A stretch of DNA of 5,557 nucleotides, from assembly GCA_009779515.1 (NCBI GenBank), contig WREE01000137.1, positions 1-5,557 of the forward strand, given 5' to 3'. The stretch comes from Symbiobacteriaceae bacterium. GTDB lineage: Bacteria; Bacillota; JAAYKD01; WRDA01. Below the pieces are notes generated by a model. It was not told the origin of the DNA. It did no database searches and saw only the letters and a program-made list of their open reading frames with translations. The position numbers were made by a program, and so were the translations under genes. Numbering within the stretch: the first letter of the stretch is position 1; each line of letters begins with the position of its first letter. Positions 1 to 5,202 of the stretch are shown in pieces.

Positions 1-198
1 AATGCTGCTGGCCTTTTTCGCATCGTAGATGGTAACACTTAAAGTAGTGCGGTCTTCAAAAACATTTTGGTGAATCTCGGAGTTAGCAATACGGCTTAAC
101 CCTTCCGCACTGCTGGTTACCTGTACTTGGGCTACCTGCCCTGGAGCATGAGCTAGGGCTTTGTCGATCAGGGCGTAAATTTGCTCTTTACTATACAT
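1..198 (-). CDS. tldE: TldE/PmbA-family peptidase subunit, N-terminal part (cut by the window edge)
   Basis: Only the first 66 codons are present; the gene continues past the left edge. The ATG at 198-196 overlaps the end of tldD by 8 nt (ATGTATAG), a typical sign of translational coupling. The visible protein begins MYSKEQIYALIDQALAHAPG-like, then has the strand-rich stretch ANSEIHQNVFEDRTTLSVTI followed by YDAKKASSI. This is the usual N-terminal PmbA/TldE pattern, in which a residue series ending in 'ihqnv' precedes a strand of the alpha/beta N-terminal domain. In characterised systems TldE lacks the zinc motif and pairs with TldD in a cytosolic heterodimer whose active site sits in an inner cavity. 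The assignment rests on these N-terminal features and on the tldD neighbour; the C-terminal domain is not visible, so a second TldD-like protein cannot be strictly excluded. Confidence 0.85.
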   Translation of the reverse strand, partial: MYSKEQIYALIDKALAHAPGQVAQVQVTSSAEGLSRIANSEIHQNVFEDRTTLSVTIYDAKKASSI

Positions 199-1654
199 CT
201 GCGACACCTACCTTTACCTTACGGAATCTTGCGGGAGCTGAACCGTGACCACAGTGAGCAGTCTGTCCAGGTTCACCTTTACCGCAGTTAACAACACCCA
301 TCATCCGCCAGTAATCTTTGTTGCCAACCCCATCGCAGGAACCCCAGAAGACCGGAGTAATGCCTGTGTAAATAGGATTCTTGTAAATCTTACCTGTGAG
401 TTTACCCTGTTTAATTTCGTAAGCAATTTCCGTCGCAAATTGGAAGTTGATGCGGCGATCGTCGATAGACCAACTGCGGTTGACATCCAGGTATAACCCG
501 TCATCAATACCAGCAATCAGCTCGTCAAAGGTAAAGGTGCCTGGCATCAGGCTAATATTGGTCATCCGGACGATAGGAGTGCGTCCCCAACCGTCGGCAC
601 GATTAGTCCCATTGGAGACTTTACCGATAGCGGAAGCAGTCTCGCGAGAGGAAAGGAAATTGTGGAAGATCCCTTTGGTGATAACTTCGATAGGTTGGGC
701 TGCCACCCCATCGTCGTCATAACCGAAAGAACCTATGCCACCAGGTGCCGTGGCATCAGCCACGATGGTGATATGCTCCGATCCGTAGCGGAACTTGCCT
801 GGCTCCACCGAATCCAGGAAGGAGGTGCCAGCCATACCGGCTTCGTAACCCAACATGCGGTCGAGTTCAATAGGGTGACCCACGGACTCGTGAATCTGCA
901 AGACCAGCTGCGAAGGGGCAATGACAATATCAAAGACACCGGAAGGACACTCTTCGGCGGTAACCAGAGCCAAAGCTTCCTTACCTACCCGAGCAGCATT
1001 GCCGGGAAGATCCATGGCTTTAATAAATTCCCAGCCAGCGGTGGCAAAATTGCCACCTGCCGAGTTGGGGTAGCTACGAATCTGCATTTCACCTTTACCA
1101 ATAGCGATAGCCGAAATACTACCACCTATTTCGTAAAGGTCTTGGGTGATGAAAGCGCCGTCGGTATCTCCCCAAGTTTTGAGTTCATGACGTAACATGA
1201 GATTGCCTTGGGTGCGGAAGAGTTCAGGTGCAGCTTCTTTCATCAAGCGCTCGGCTTCAAAGAGTAAACCTAGCTTCTCTTCTTTGCTCACGGTAAAAGG
1301 ATCAATTTCAATGGTAGTAGCATAATGGTCGGTGACTACCGGTTTGGGCGCCAGCTTCACGGGGTGCTTTTGGGTTAGACGGGTAGCGCGAGCGATACCG
1401 AGAGCGATTTTGGCGGTGGCTTCCATGTTGTCAAAATCTTGGGAACCGGCAAAACCCATACTGCCTTGGACGAAGACACGAATGCCGTAGCCTAAGTTCT
1501 TTCCGCTACTTAAACTCTGAACTTTCATGTTTTCCGTGGCATAGTTTTCGGTAATGATGTAGTTGACGCGCACATCGGCGTAATCAACTCCTTCCTGAGC
1601 TTTAACAAAGTTCAGGACTTTTTCCATTTTAGCTTTGAGTGCTGTTGGCTCCAA
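191..1654 (-). CDS. tldD: TldD-family zinc metalloprotease, catalytic subunit
   Basis: A 487-residue protein, close to the usual length of TldD (about 480). The catalytic signature HESVGH lies at residues 255-260 (H255, E256, H260) followed by PIELDRMLGYEAGMAGTSFL; it matches the HEAVGH motif of known TldD. The third zinc ligand is probably C457 in NCGKGEPGQ, which aligns with the C-G-K-x-G-Q element of E. coli TldD; a second pair, C468-G-H, follows. The family cuts small or unfolded peptides: with TldE it matures microcin B17 and degrades the CcdA antitoxin in E. coli. I chose the TTG at 1654-1652 because TAAGGAGG (1670-1663) lies 8 nt upstream. The next in-frame ATG is codon 10 (1627) and lacks a binding site. 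No signal peptide or membrane segment is seen, so it should be cytosolic. The physiological substrate here is unknown; the gene is divergent from the membrane operon at 2081. Confidence 0.95.
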   Translation of the reverse strand: MEPTALKAKMEKVLNFVKAQEGVDYADVRVNYIITENYATENMKVQSLSSGKNLGYGIRVFVQGSMGFAGSQDFDNMEATAKIALGIARATRLTQKHPVKLAPKPVVTDHYATTIEIDPFTVSKEEKLGLLFEAERLMKEAAPELFRTQGNLMLRHELKTWGDTDGAFITQDLYEIGGSISAIAIGKGEMQIRSYPNSAGGNFATAGWEFIKAMDLPGNAARVGKEALALVTAEECPSGVFDIVIAPSQLVLQIHESVGHPIELDRMLGYEAGMAGTSFLDSVEPGKFRYGSEHITIVADATAPGGIGSFGYDDDGVAAQPIEVITKGIFHNFLSSRETASAIGKVSNGTNRADGWGRTPIVRMTNISLMPGTFTFDELIAGIDDGLYLDVNRSWSIDDRRINFQFATEIAYEIKQGKLTGKIYKNPIYTGITPVFWGSCDGVGNKDYWRMMGVVNCGKGEPGQTAHCGHGSAPARFRKVKVGVADV

Positions 1655-1662
1655 AAGGCATT

Positions 1663-1670
1663 CCTCCTTA
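1663..1670 (-). promoter_or_regulatory. Strong ribosome binding site fixing the TTG start of tldD
   Basis: TAAGGAGG on the minus strand is nearly a perfect anti-16S match and stands 8 nt before the TTG at 1654. An ATG at 1661-1659 directly abuts it, but it is only 1 nt away and opens a 10-codon frame ending in TAA, so it cannot be the tldD start. Confidence 0.8.
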
Positions 1671-1702
1671 GTGAAATTACGAAACTATTCTTCGCTGTAA
1701 CA

Positions 1703-1720
1703 GTTATCTATGGGGATAAC
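1703..1720. promoter_or_regulatory. Small dyad, possible operator near the tldD promoter
   Basis: GTTATC (1703-1708) and GATAAC (1715-1720) are perfect inverted repeats around a 6-nt spacer. On the minus strand the right arm overlaps a weak -10-like GGTTAT (1721-1716), which lies 17 nt after a -35-like TTGTCT (1744-1739). This arrangement would suit a repressor site over the tldD promoter. A 6-bp dyad can arise by chance, so both the promoter and the operator are tentative. Confidence 0.25.
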
Positions 1721-1794
1721 CAATTCCTTCTACAGCTTAGACAATTTGTGACCGAAGACCCCACAGGAAGAGACAACTCAGGGTCAATAGAAAG

Positions 1795-1803
1795 TAGTAT
1801 AAA
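1795..1803 (+). promoter_or_regulatory. Weak -10-like element, candidate operon promoter
   Basis: TAGTATAAA contains both TAGTAT and TATAAA, close to the -10 consensus, and is the most AT-rich stretch at a plausible place. No acceptable TTGACA-like -35 lies 16-18 nt upstream (the region reads GACAACTCAGG). If real, the leader of the operon would be about 270 nt and would include the repeats and small ORFs. Confidence 0.2.
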
Positions 1804-1810
1804 CAAATGG

Positions 1811-1861
1811 TGATCCTGGGGAGGTAAAAAATTGTGAACTTTTTATGATTCTGGGGAAGGT
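1811..1861 (+). repeat. Imperfect direct repeat, TGATCCTGGGGAGGT type
   Basis: TGATCCTGGGGAGGT (1811-1825) recurs as TGATTCTGGGGAAGGT (1846-1861), with starts 35 nt apart. Each copy contains a purine-rich GGGGA(A)GG that could act as a ribosome binding site; the second lies 9 nt before the ATG of the 54-codon ORF. The CTGGGGAG core also has a perfect reverse complement, CTCCCCAG, at 1924-1931. The role is unknown: protein-binding sites or RNA pairing are both possible. Confidence 0.35.
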
Positions 1862-1869
1862 TATTGGCT

Positions 1870-2034
1870 ATGATGCGGGAAATAATGGATTACTACAAAG
1901 ACAATGCTCTTTGTCCCTGTGATCTCCCCAGAGTACCGGAGGATCATGATACCGAAAGGAGGCAAGAGGTCAAGGAACGAATTATATGTCTTCTCAGCTG
2001 CTGTTCCGCTACTGTACTAGTGAAAGAGCTATGA
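1870..2034 (+). CDS. Possible small cysteine-rich protein (54 aa), hypothetical
   Basis: An ORF opening with ATGATG at 1870, with GGGGAAGG (1853-1860) 9 nt upstream, and ending TGA at 2032-2034. The product has an acidic or mixed first half (starting MMREIMDYYKDNALCPCDLP), a charged middle (EDHDTERRQEVKER) and a cysteine-bearing hydrophobic end (IICLLSCCSATVLVKEL). Five cysteines occur in 54 residues, as CPC and CxxxCC. I do not recognise the family. Its stop overlaps an ATG (ATGA at 2031-2034) of the second small ORF. It may be a real small gene, a leader peptide, or a chance frame; codon use does not settle this, and it contains adjacent AGG AGG codons. Confidence 0.35.
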   Translation: MMREIMDYYKDNALCPCDLPRVPEDHDTERRQEVKERIICLLSCCSATVLVKEL

Positions 2035-2072
2035 ACCGTGCCATCCATCGTACCCTCGAGAAAAAGGAGTGA
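1986..2072 (+). CDS. Possible leader peptide (28 aa) coupled to the membrane operon
   Basis: ATG at 1986 with a weak AAGGA (1972-1976) 9 nt upstream, ending TGA at 2070-2072. It starts MSSQLLFRYCTSERAMNRAI and ends HRTLEKKE, a basic, mostly hydrophilic peptide. An internal ATG at 2031 would give a 13-codon version whose start overlaps the stop of the 54-codon ORF. The stop codon follows directly the AAGGAG (2064-2069) used by the next gene, so ribosomes ending here would sit on that binding site. This would be a natural coupling arrangement, but the ORF is short enough to be chance, and it overlaps the 54-codon ORF in another frame; both are unlikely to be protein-coding throughout. Confidence 0.3.
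   Translation: MSSQLLFRYCTSERAMNRAIHRTLEKKE
2064..2069 (+). promoter_or_regulatory. Ribosome binding site of operon gene 1
   Basis: AAGGAG, followed by TGAT, lies 11 nt before the ATG at 2081. An in-frame GTG at 2069 lies inside this site and would give four extra residues (MIFC), but it has no binding site of its own; the ATG is therefore the better start. Confidence 0.75.
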
Positions 2073-2080
2073 TTTTTTGC

Positions 2081-2911
2081 ATGGACACCACTGCCTTAAG
2101 TGATGCTCTACGCCCCTTCCTCTCCAGCTGGCTTAGAAGCGATAGTAACCGCTTGAGCTTTACCGCTTTCATCTTTTTCGCTTTTTTTATCACCATGGTT
2201 ATTTATTATTGGCGTATGTCCCTCGGGGAAAAACCTATGCCCAAATTGCGCCGCATCCCTGGTCTTGATGCTCTGGATGAGTCTATCGGACGAGCCACCG
2301 AAATGGGACGTCCTATTGTCTTTGTTCCTGGCATGAGCGGCTTTTCGGCACCAACCTACGCCGCCTTAACCATTATGGGTTATGTAGCCGATCAAGTTGC
2401 TCGCTACGACACGCGTATGATCGTTTGCTACCGCTACCCCGAGGTGTTAGCCGTTGGCTCTTCCATCGTGCAAACCTCTTACCTAGAACAAGGTAAACGG
2501 GATGCTTTCCGTGCTGACGATCACCGCTTTTTATCCTCCGACCAGTTTGGCTACGCTTCCGGTGTTTGTGGCATTTTACAGCGGGAGAGAGCAGCTTCCC
2601 AGCATATTTTCGGCAGTATGGCAGCCGAGGCGATCATTTTAGCCGAAGTCGGTAATGTCGTAGGAGCTATCCAAATTGCCGGTCAAACAGGAAGTTTGCA
2701 ACAGCCTTATCTCTTTGCTGCCTGTGACTATACCCTCATGGTGGAAGAGTTGTATGTAGCCTCCGCCTACCTCAGCCAAGACAGGTTGCGGATAGGAATG
2801 TTGGCTGCGCAAGATATTAGTAAATCGGTACTTATTATCCTCATTGTCATCGGAGCTTTCTTGATGACTTTCGGATCCAACTTCATTGACCGTATTTTAA
2901 CGTTGTACTAA
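2081..2911 (+). CDS. DUF6754-like bitopic membrane protein (operon gene 1)
   Basis: A 276-residue protein. A hydrophobic segment at about residues 25-44 (AFIFFAFFITMVIYYW) is followed by a basic stretch (WRMSLGEKPMPKLRRIPG), then a soluble alpha/beta-looking domain (about 58-245), then a second membrane segment at about 248-267 and a short tail. The run IPGLDALDESIGRATEMGRP leading to a strand (IVFVPGMSG) resembles the domain I know as DUF6754; that name is from memory and should be checked. The function of the family is not known to me. The basic loop after the first segment suggests, by the positive-inside rule, that the soluble domain is cytoplasmic and both ends are outside. No enzyme motif is evident. 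Gene 2 starts 14 nt after the stop. Its C-terminal part (E-E-L at 222-224, A-A-Q-D-I-S at 242-247 just before the last membrane segment) resembles that of gene 3. Confidence 0.85.
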   Translation: MDTTALSDALRPFLSSWLRSDSNRLSFTAFIFFAFFITMVIYYWRMSLGEKPMPKLRRIPGLDALDESIGRATEMGRPIVFVPGMSGFSAPTYAALTIMGYVADQVARYDTRMIVCYRYPEVLAVGSSIVQTSYLEQGKRDAFRADDHRFLSSDQFGYASGVCGILQRERAASQHIFGSMAAEAIILAEVGNVVGAIQIAGQTGSLQQPYLFAACDYTLMVEELYVASAYLSQDRLRIGMLAAQDISKSVLIILIVIGAFLMTFGSNFIDRILTLY

Positions 2912-2925
2912 AGGGGGGTAAGTGA

Positions 2926-3561
2926 ATGCGTAGAACAGTCCCGATGGTCTTAACCTTTTGTGCCGGCTTTATTATGGTTCTCGACGGCTTCTTTAATATA
3001 AGCTTTATTAACGGCTTCGCTAACCGCTACCTCATGCGTTCCGTGACCCTCTCGGTAGCCTGGGCTGCTGGCATAGGTGCTCTTAACATTGTTCGGCTTC
3101 ATGTACGTAATATTACCACTAAACGCACCAATTACCAGTACAGTTATATTTTGTTAGGTTTCTTTTTCTTTATGCTAATTTCTGGCGTGGTGCTGGAACG
3201 CCACACCACCAACCCCTTTTATCAGTTTGTCTACAGTTCTTTCCAAGCCCAGCTCAGTGCCGCTGTCTTCTCGTTATCATCATTTTATCTTGCCAGTTCC
3301 TCCTATCGTGCTTTTCGCGCCAGGTCTTTAGAGGCAACACTGCTCCTGGTCGCCGCAGTTTTTGTCATCAGCGGTTCCGTGCCTATGGGAGCGGCTATTT
3401 GGAGTGGCTTTCCTACAGTTTCCCAGTGGCTGATGAAATATATCAACGATTCCACCATGCGCGCCTTTACCATTGGCTCCACCATGGGCACTCTATCCCA
3501 GTGTGTGCGTAACCTGGTGGGTATTGAGCGTGGTCATCTACGCGGCAGTGAGGGGGGCTAA
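2926..3561 (+). CDS. Polytopic membrane protein of unknown function (operon gene 2)
   Basis: A 211-residue, very hydrophobic protein starting at ATG 2926, with AAGGGGGG (2911-2918) 7 nt upstream. Hydrophobic segments are visible at about 4-24, 40-58, 73-91, 101-122, 136-156 and possibly 178-199, so five or six membrane passes. Between them are short basic loops (RLHVRNITTKRTN at about 57-69; YRAFRARS at about 127-134; C-terminal RNLVGIERGHLRG), which place those loops and the C-terminus in the cytoplasm. No transporter, enzyme or cofactor motif is recognised. The next gene begins 2 nt after its stop. The strict packing with genes 1, 3 and 4 suggests a membrane component of a shared complex. 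Confidence 0.85.
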   Translation: MRRTVPMVLTFCAGFIMVLDGFFNISFINGFANRYLMRSVTLSVAWAAGIGALNIVRLHVRNITTKRTNYQYSYILLGFFFFMLISGVVLERHTTNPFYQFVYSSFQAQLSAAVFSLSSFYLASSSYRAFRARSLEATLLLVAAVFVISGSVPMGAAIWSGFPTVSQWLMKYINDSTMRAFTIGSTMGTLSQCVRNLVGIERGHLRGSEGG

Positions 3562-3563
3562 AC

Positions 3564-4436
3564 GTGGAAAAAAAGACCATATGGCATACTATGGCAGCAG
3601 TGGATGTGCGTTTTCTCTATATTATTATAGTCATTGCCATTGTCATTCCCCTCCTAAACCCTATTGGGCTGCCTCTGGTTTTTCTCGATGAAGTAATCGA
3701 CACGGTAGCTCTCATGCGCAGCATTCCCCCTGGTTCTCTGGTCTATTTTGGCGCCGAATGTGCCGCCGAAAACTCCGCCGAGTTACGACCTCCCGCCGTC
3801 GCTGGGGCTAGGTTGATGTACGAACTAGGACACCGTATTATCATCGGTGGCTTCTGGCCGGACGGATGTATTTTAGTGCGGCAATGGCTGACCCCCTATT
3901 TCGAAGAAATGGGTGCTGTTTATGGGGAAGATTATGTTATACTTGGTTATCGGGCTTCGGTTACCAGCATTTTAGATACGGCACGTGACAACTTTATCTT
4001 AGCTTTCTCCGATAGAGATATTAACGGTGATCGTCTCTCCTCCATGCCGGTGATGGCTGGACTGAACAAAGCTAGCGATTTCGCTTACTGTTTCGTTTTA
4101 AGTCCGGGAGGACCAGGCACGGGCACCTATACCACTGCCTGGCGTGCCACCGGAGAGGTAGACCTCATCATCGACGTGCCTACCGGTAGCATGTATAACT
4201 CCGCTGGTAACAACTATCAATCAGGGCTTACCGCTGGCCTCATCGGCGGCTTAAATGGTGGCGCGCAGTTTGAACAGCTTATCGGTCACCCGGGGGAAGC
4301 TACTCGATCCATGGACGCCCAAAGTATGGGGCATTTTGCCATCATTACCTTTCTAGTGGTAGGTAACATAGGTTATTTCCAAATCCGACGGATGGAAGAA
4401 CAGGAGAAGGAGGCGATTAAGAGTGGCGGGAGTTAA
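3564..4436 (+). CDS. Bitopic membrane protein with large soluble domain, unknown function (operon gene 3)
   Basis: A 290-residue protein with a GTG start at 3564 and a purine-rich GAGGGGGG-type site just before it, overlapping the end of gene 2. One membrane segment spans about 17-40 (FLYIIIVIAIVIPLLNPIGL), a soluble domain spans about 41-254, and a second segment spans about 257-273, followed by a charged tail (RRMEEQEKEAIKSGGS). The basic N-terminus (MEKK, R16) and acidic LDEVID after the first segment predict the large domain outside the cytoplasm. That domain alternates strands and helices and has glycine/serine-rich turns (SPGGPGTGT at about 180-188; a second, YQSGLTAGLIGGLNGG, near 218-233). 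No protease, hydrolase or nucleotide-binding motif is certain. The last bases overlap the start of gene 4 by 14 nt, and its coding sequence contains gene 4's ribosome binding site. Confidence 0.85.
   Translation: MEKKTIWHTMAAVDVRFLYIIIVIAIVIPLLNPIGLPLVFLDEVIDTVALMRSIPPGSLVYFGAECAAENSAELRPPAVAGARLMYELGHRIIIGGFWPDGCILVRQWLTPYFEEMGAVYGEDYVILGYRASVTSILDTARDNFILAFSDRDINGDRLSSMPVMAGLNKASDFAYCFVLSPGGPGTGTYTTAWRATGEVDLIIDVPTGSMYNSAGNNYQSGLTAGLIGGLNGGAQFEQLIGHPGEATRSMDAQSMGHFAIITFLVVGNIGYFQIRRMEEQEKEAIKSGGS
4407..4413 (+). promoter_or_regulatory. Ribosome binding site of operon gene 4, inside gene 3
   Basis: AAGGAGG stands 9 nt before the GTG at 4423 and fixes that start, since the first in-frame ATG comes only at codon 32. 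It is embedded in the last codons of gene 3, so genes 3 and 4 are probably translated at matched rates. Confidence 0.8.
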
Positions 4437-5094
4437 CGTACCAACAGCAATAGTCGATGCTCTGACCCCCTGGAGTACCACCATCGGCGTCATATGTCTC
4501 ATCGGTGTCTGGAGTATGCTTTACAAAGAAAATCCTTTCTACCGTGCTTGCGAGCATGCCTATGTCGGCTCGGCGGCAGCCCACACTCTGGTTACCACCT
4601 ATGCCAACACCATCAAACCTGGTATTCAAATGAATATGGCCCAAAACGGTGACTATTGGGAGATCATCCCTATCTTACTGGGGTGTCTCATCTACTTCCA
4701 GCCTATTCGTCAGTACAACTGGATCTCCCGCTTCCCCATGGCTTTTTGGGTAGGTTATAACGCCGGCTATTCTTTAACTCTTCGTGTAGCCATGCCTCTC
4801 TTTACCGAAGCCAGGCGGACAATGTTACCCTTCTTTGTGATAACTGACGGTCGTTTCGACTTAATGACCTCGATCAACAACATTGTCTTTACCGGCGTGG
4901 TTGTCTTGGTGCTGGTCTACTTCATCTTTTCCCGCAATGTCATCCAGGGCAAAGGTGTGTTTCTCAACCGCTGGGCACGTATTGCCATTATGATCTGCTT
5001 CGGTGCCGGTTTCGGTAACGGTGTTGCCAACCGGGTATCTCTGCTGATTGGCCGCTTTAATTACGTGCTCTCGGACTGGCTAAAGTTGTATTAG
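4423..5094 (+). CDS. Polytopic membrane protein of unknown function (operon gene 4)
   Basis: A 223-residue protein with a GTG start. Membrane segments are likely at about 18-34, 80-92, 104-125, 150-170 and 184-207; a further semi-hydrophobic stretch (YVGSAAAHTLVTTYANTI, about 47-64) may also be buried. Two blocks stand out: GYNAGYSLTLRVAMPL at about 111-126, and FGAGFGNGVANRVSLLIGR at about 193-211. Both are almost unchanged in the paralog at the right edge, so they are probably functional. They are glycine-rich and carry Asn and Arg in or beside the membrane, as expected for helix packing or a polar path, but no known family is recognised. It is the last gene of the operon; a strong hairpin begins 16 nt after its stop. 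Confidence 0.85.
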   Translation: MAGVNVPTAIVDALTPWSTTIGVICLIGVWSMLYKENPFYRACEHAYVGSAAAHTLVTTYANTIKPGIQMNMAQNGDYWEIIPILLGCLIYFQPIRQYNWISRFPMAFWVGYNAGYSLTLRVAMPLFTEARRTMLPFFVITDGRFDLMTSINNIVFTGVVVLVLVYFIFSRNVIQGKGVFLNRWARIAIMICFGAGFGNGVANRVSLLIGRFNYVLSDWLKLY

Positions 5095-5109
5095 TTTAAG
5101 AGAATTATG

Positions 5110-5168
5110 ATAACCAAAGGCCACCCTCCCGCCGGTTGACAACCGCTAGGAGGGTGACCTTTGGTTAT
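5110..5168. terminator. Long hairpin between convergent genes, likely bidirectional terminator
   Basis: Arms ATAACCAAAGGCCACCCTCC (5110-5129) and GGAGGGTGACCTTTGGTTAT (5149-5168) pair over 20 positions with one mismatch, C5121 with A5157. On the minus-strand transcript this becomes a G-U pair. The loop holds an inner stem CGGTT/AACCG (5133-5137, 5141-5145). The 3' arm is U-rich near its end in both directions (CCTTTGGTTAT), but no free U-tract follows. It lies 16 nt after the stop of gene 4 and ends 32 nt from the stop of the convergent gene, so transcription termination for both is the simplest role. Confidence 0.75.
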
Positions 5169-5171
5169 ATC

Positions 5172-5202
5172 AGCTGCAACTAGCTTTAGGCTAGCTGCAG
5201 CT
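5172..5202 (-). terminator. Second hairpin at the end of the convergent gene
   Basis: AGCTGCAACTAGC (5172-5184) and GCTAGCTGCAGCT (5190-5202) pair over 13 positions around a 5-nt loop. The only flaw, A5179 with C5195, is again a G-U pair in minus-strand RNA. The right arm overlaps the TAG stop (5203-5201), and a perfect 14-nt palindrome, CTAGCTGCAGCTAG, covers 5191-5204. With the larger hairpin it would form a tandem structure at the 3' end of the minus-strand mRNA. There is no U-tract, so it may protect the 3' end rather than terminate. Confidence 0.45.

Larger units (their letters stand above)
1655..2080. other. Divergent intergenic region between tldD and the membrane-protein operon
   Basis: 426 nt without a clearly recognised gene. 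It must contain the tldD promoter (minus) and, most simply, the promoter of the four-gene operon (plus). From left to right I see the tldD ribosome binding site, a 6+6 dyad (1703-1720), a -10-like TAGTATAAA at 1795-1803 with no good -35, two near-copies of TGATCCTGGGGAGGT, an inverted copy of its core at 1924-1931, and two overlapping small ORFs (1870-2034 and 1986-2072). An AAGGAGG at 1956-1962 has no start codon at a usable distance. I recognise no known riboswitch, T-box or sigma-54 element. Confidence 0.7.

Noticed and set aside
245..722. Other plus-strand and minus-strand frames inside tldD
   Set aside because: They overlap the coding frame that carries the HExxxH motif and show no family features.
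662..1195. Plus-strand ORF of 177 codons within tldD
   Set aside because: It lies wholly antisense to a well-supported tldD, has no recognisable domain and no convincing ribosome binding site; it is a shadow of tldD.
1866..1876. Sigma-54-like promoter (TGGC...TGC)
   Set aside because: The GG and GC elements are 7 nt apart instead of 10, so the spacing is wrong.
1956..1962. AAGGAGG as a ribosome binding site for a gene in the leader
   Set aside because: No ATG, GTG or TTG lies within a usable distance; the next ATG is 23 nt away.
2069..2080. GTG at 2069 as the start of gene 1
   Set aside because: It falls inside the AAGGAGTGAT binding site of the ATG at 2081 and lacks its own.
3303..3691. 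Antisense ORF at 3303-3491 and plus ORF at 3473-3691
   Set aside because: Both overlap genes 2 and 3, which have membrane segments in the right places and good binding sites; these frames have neither.
4417..4644. Minus-strand ORF of 75 codons
   Set aside because: Antisense to the start of gene 4, without supporting signals.
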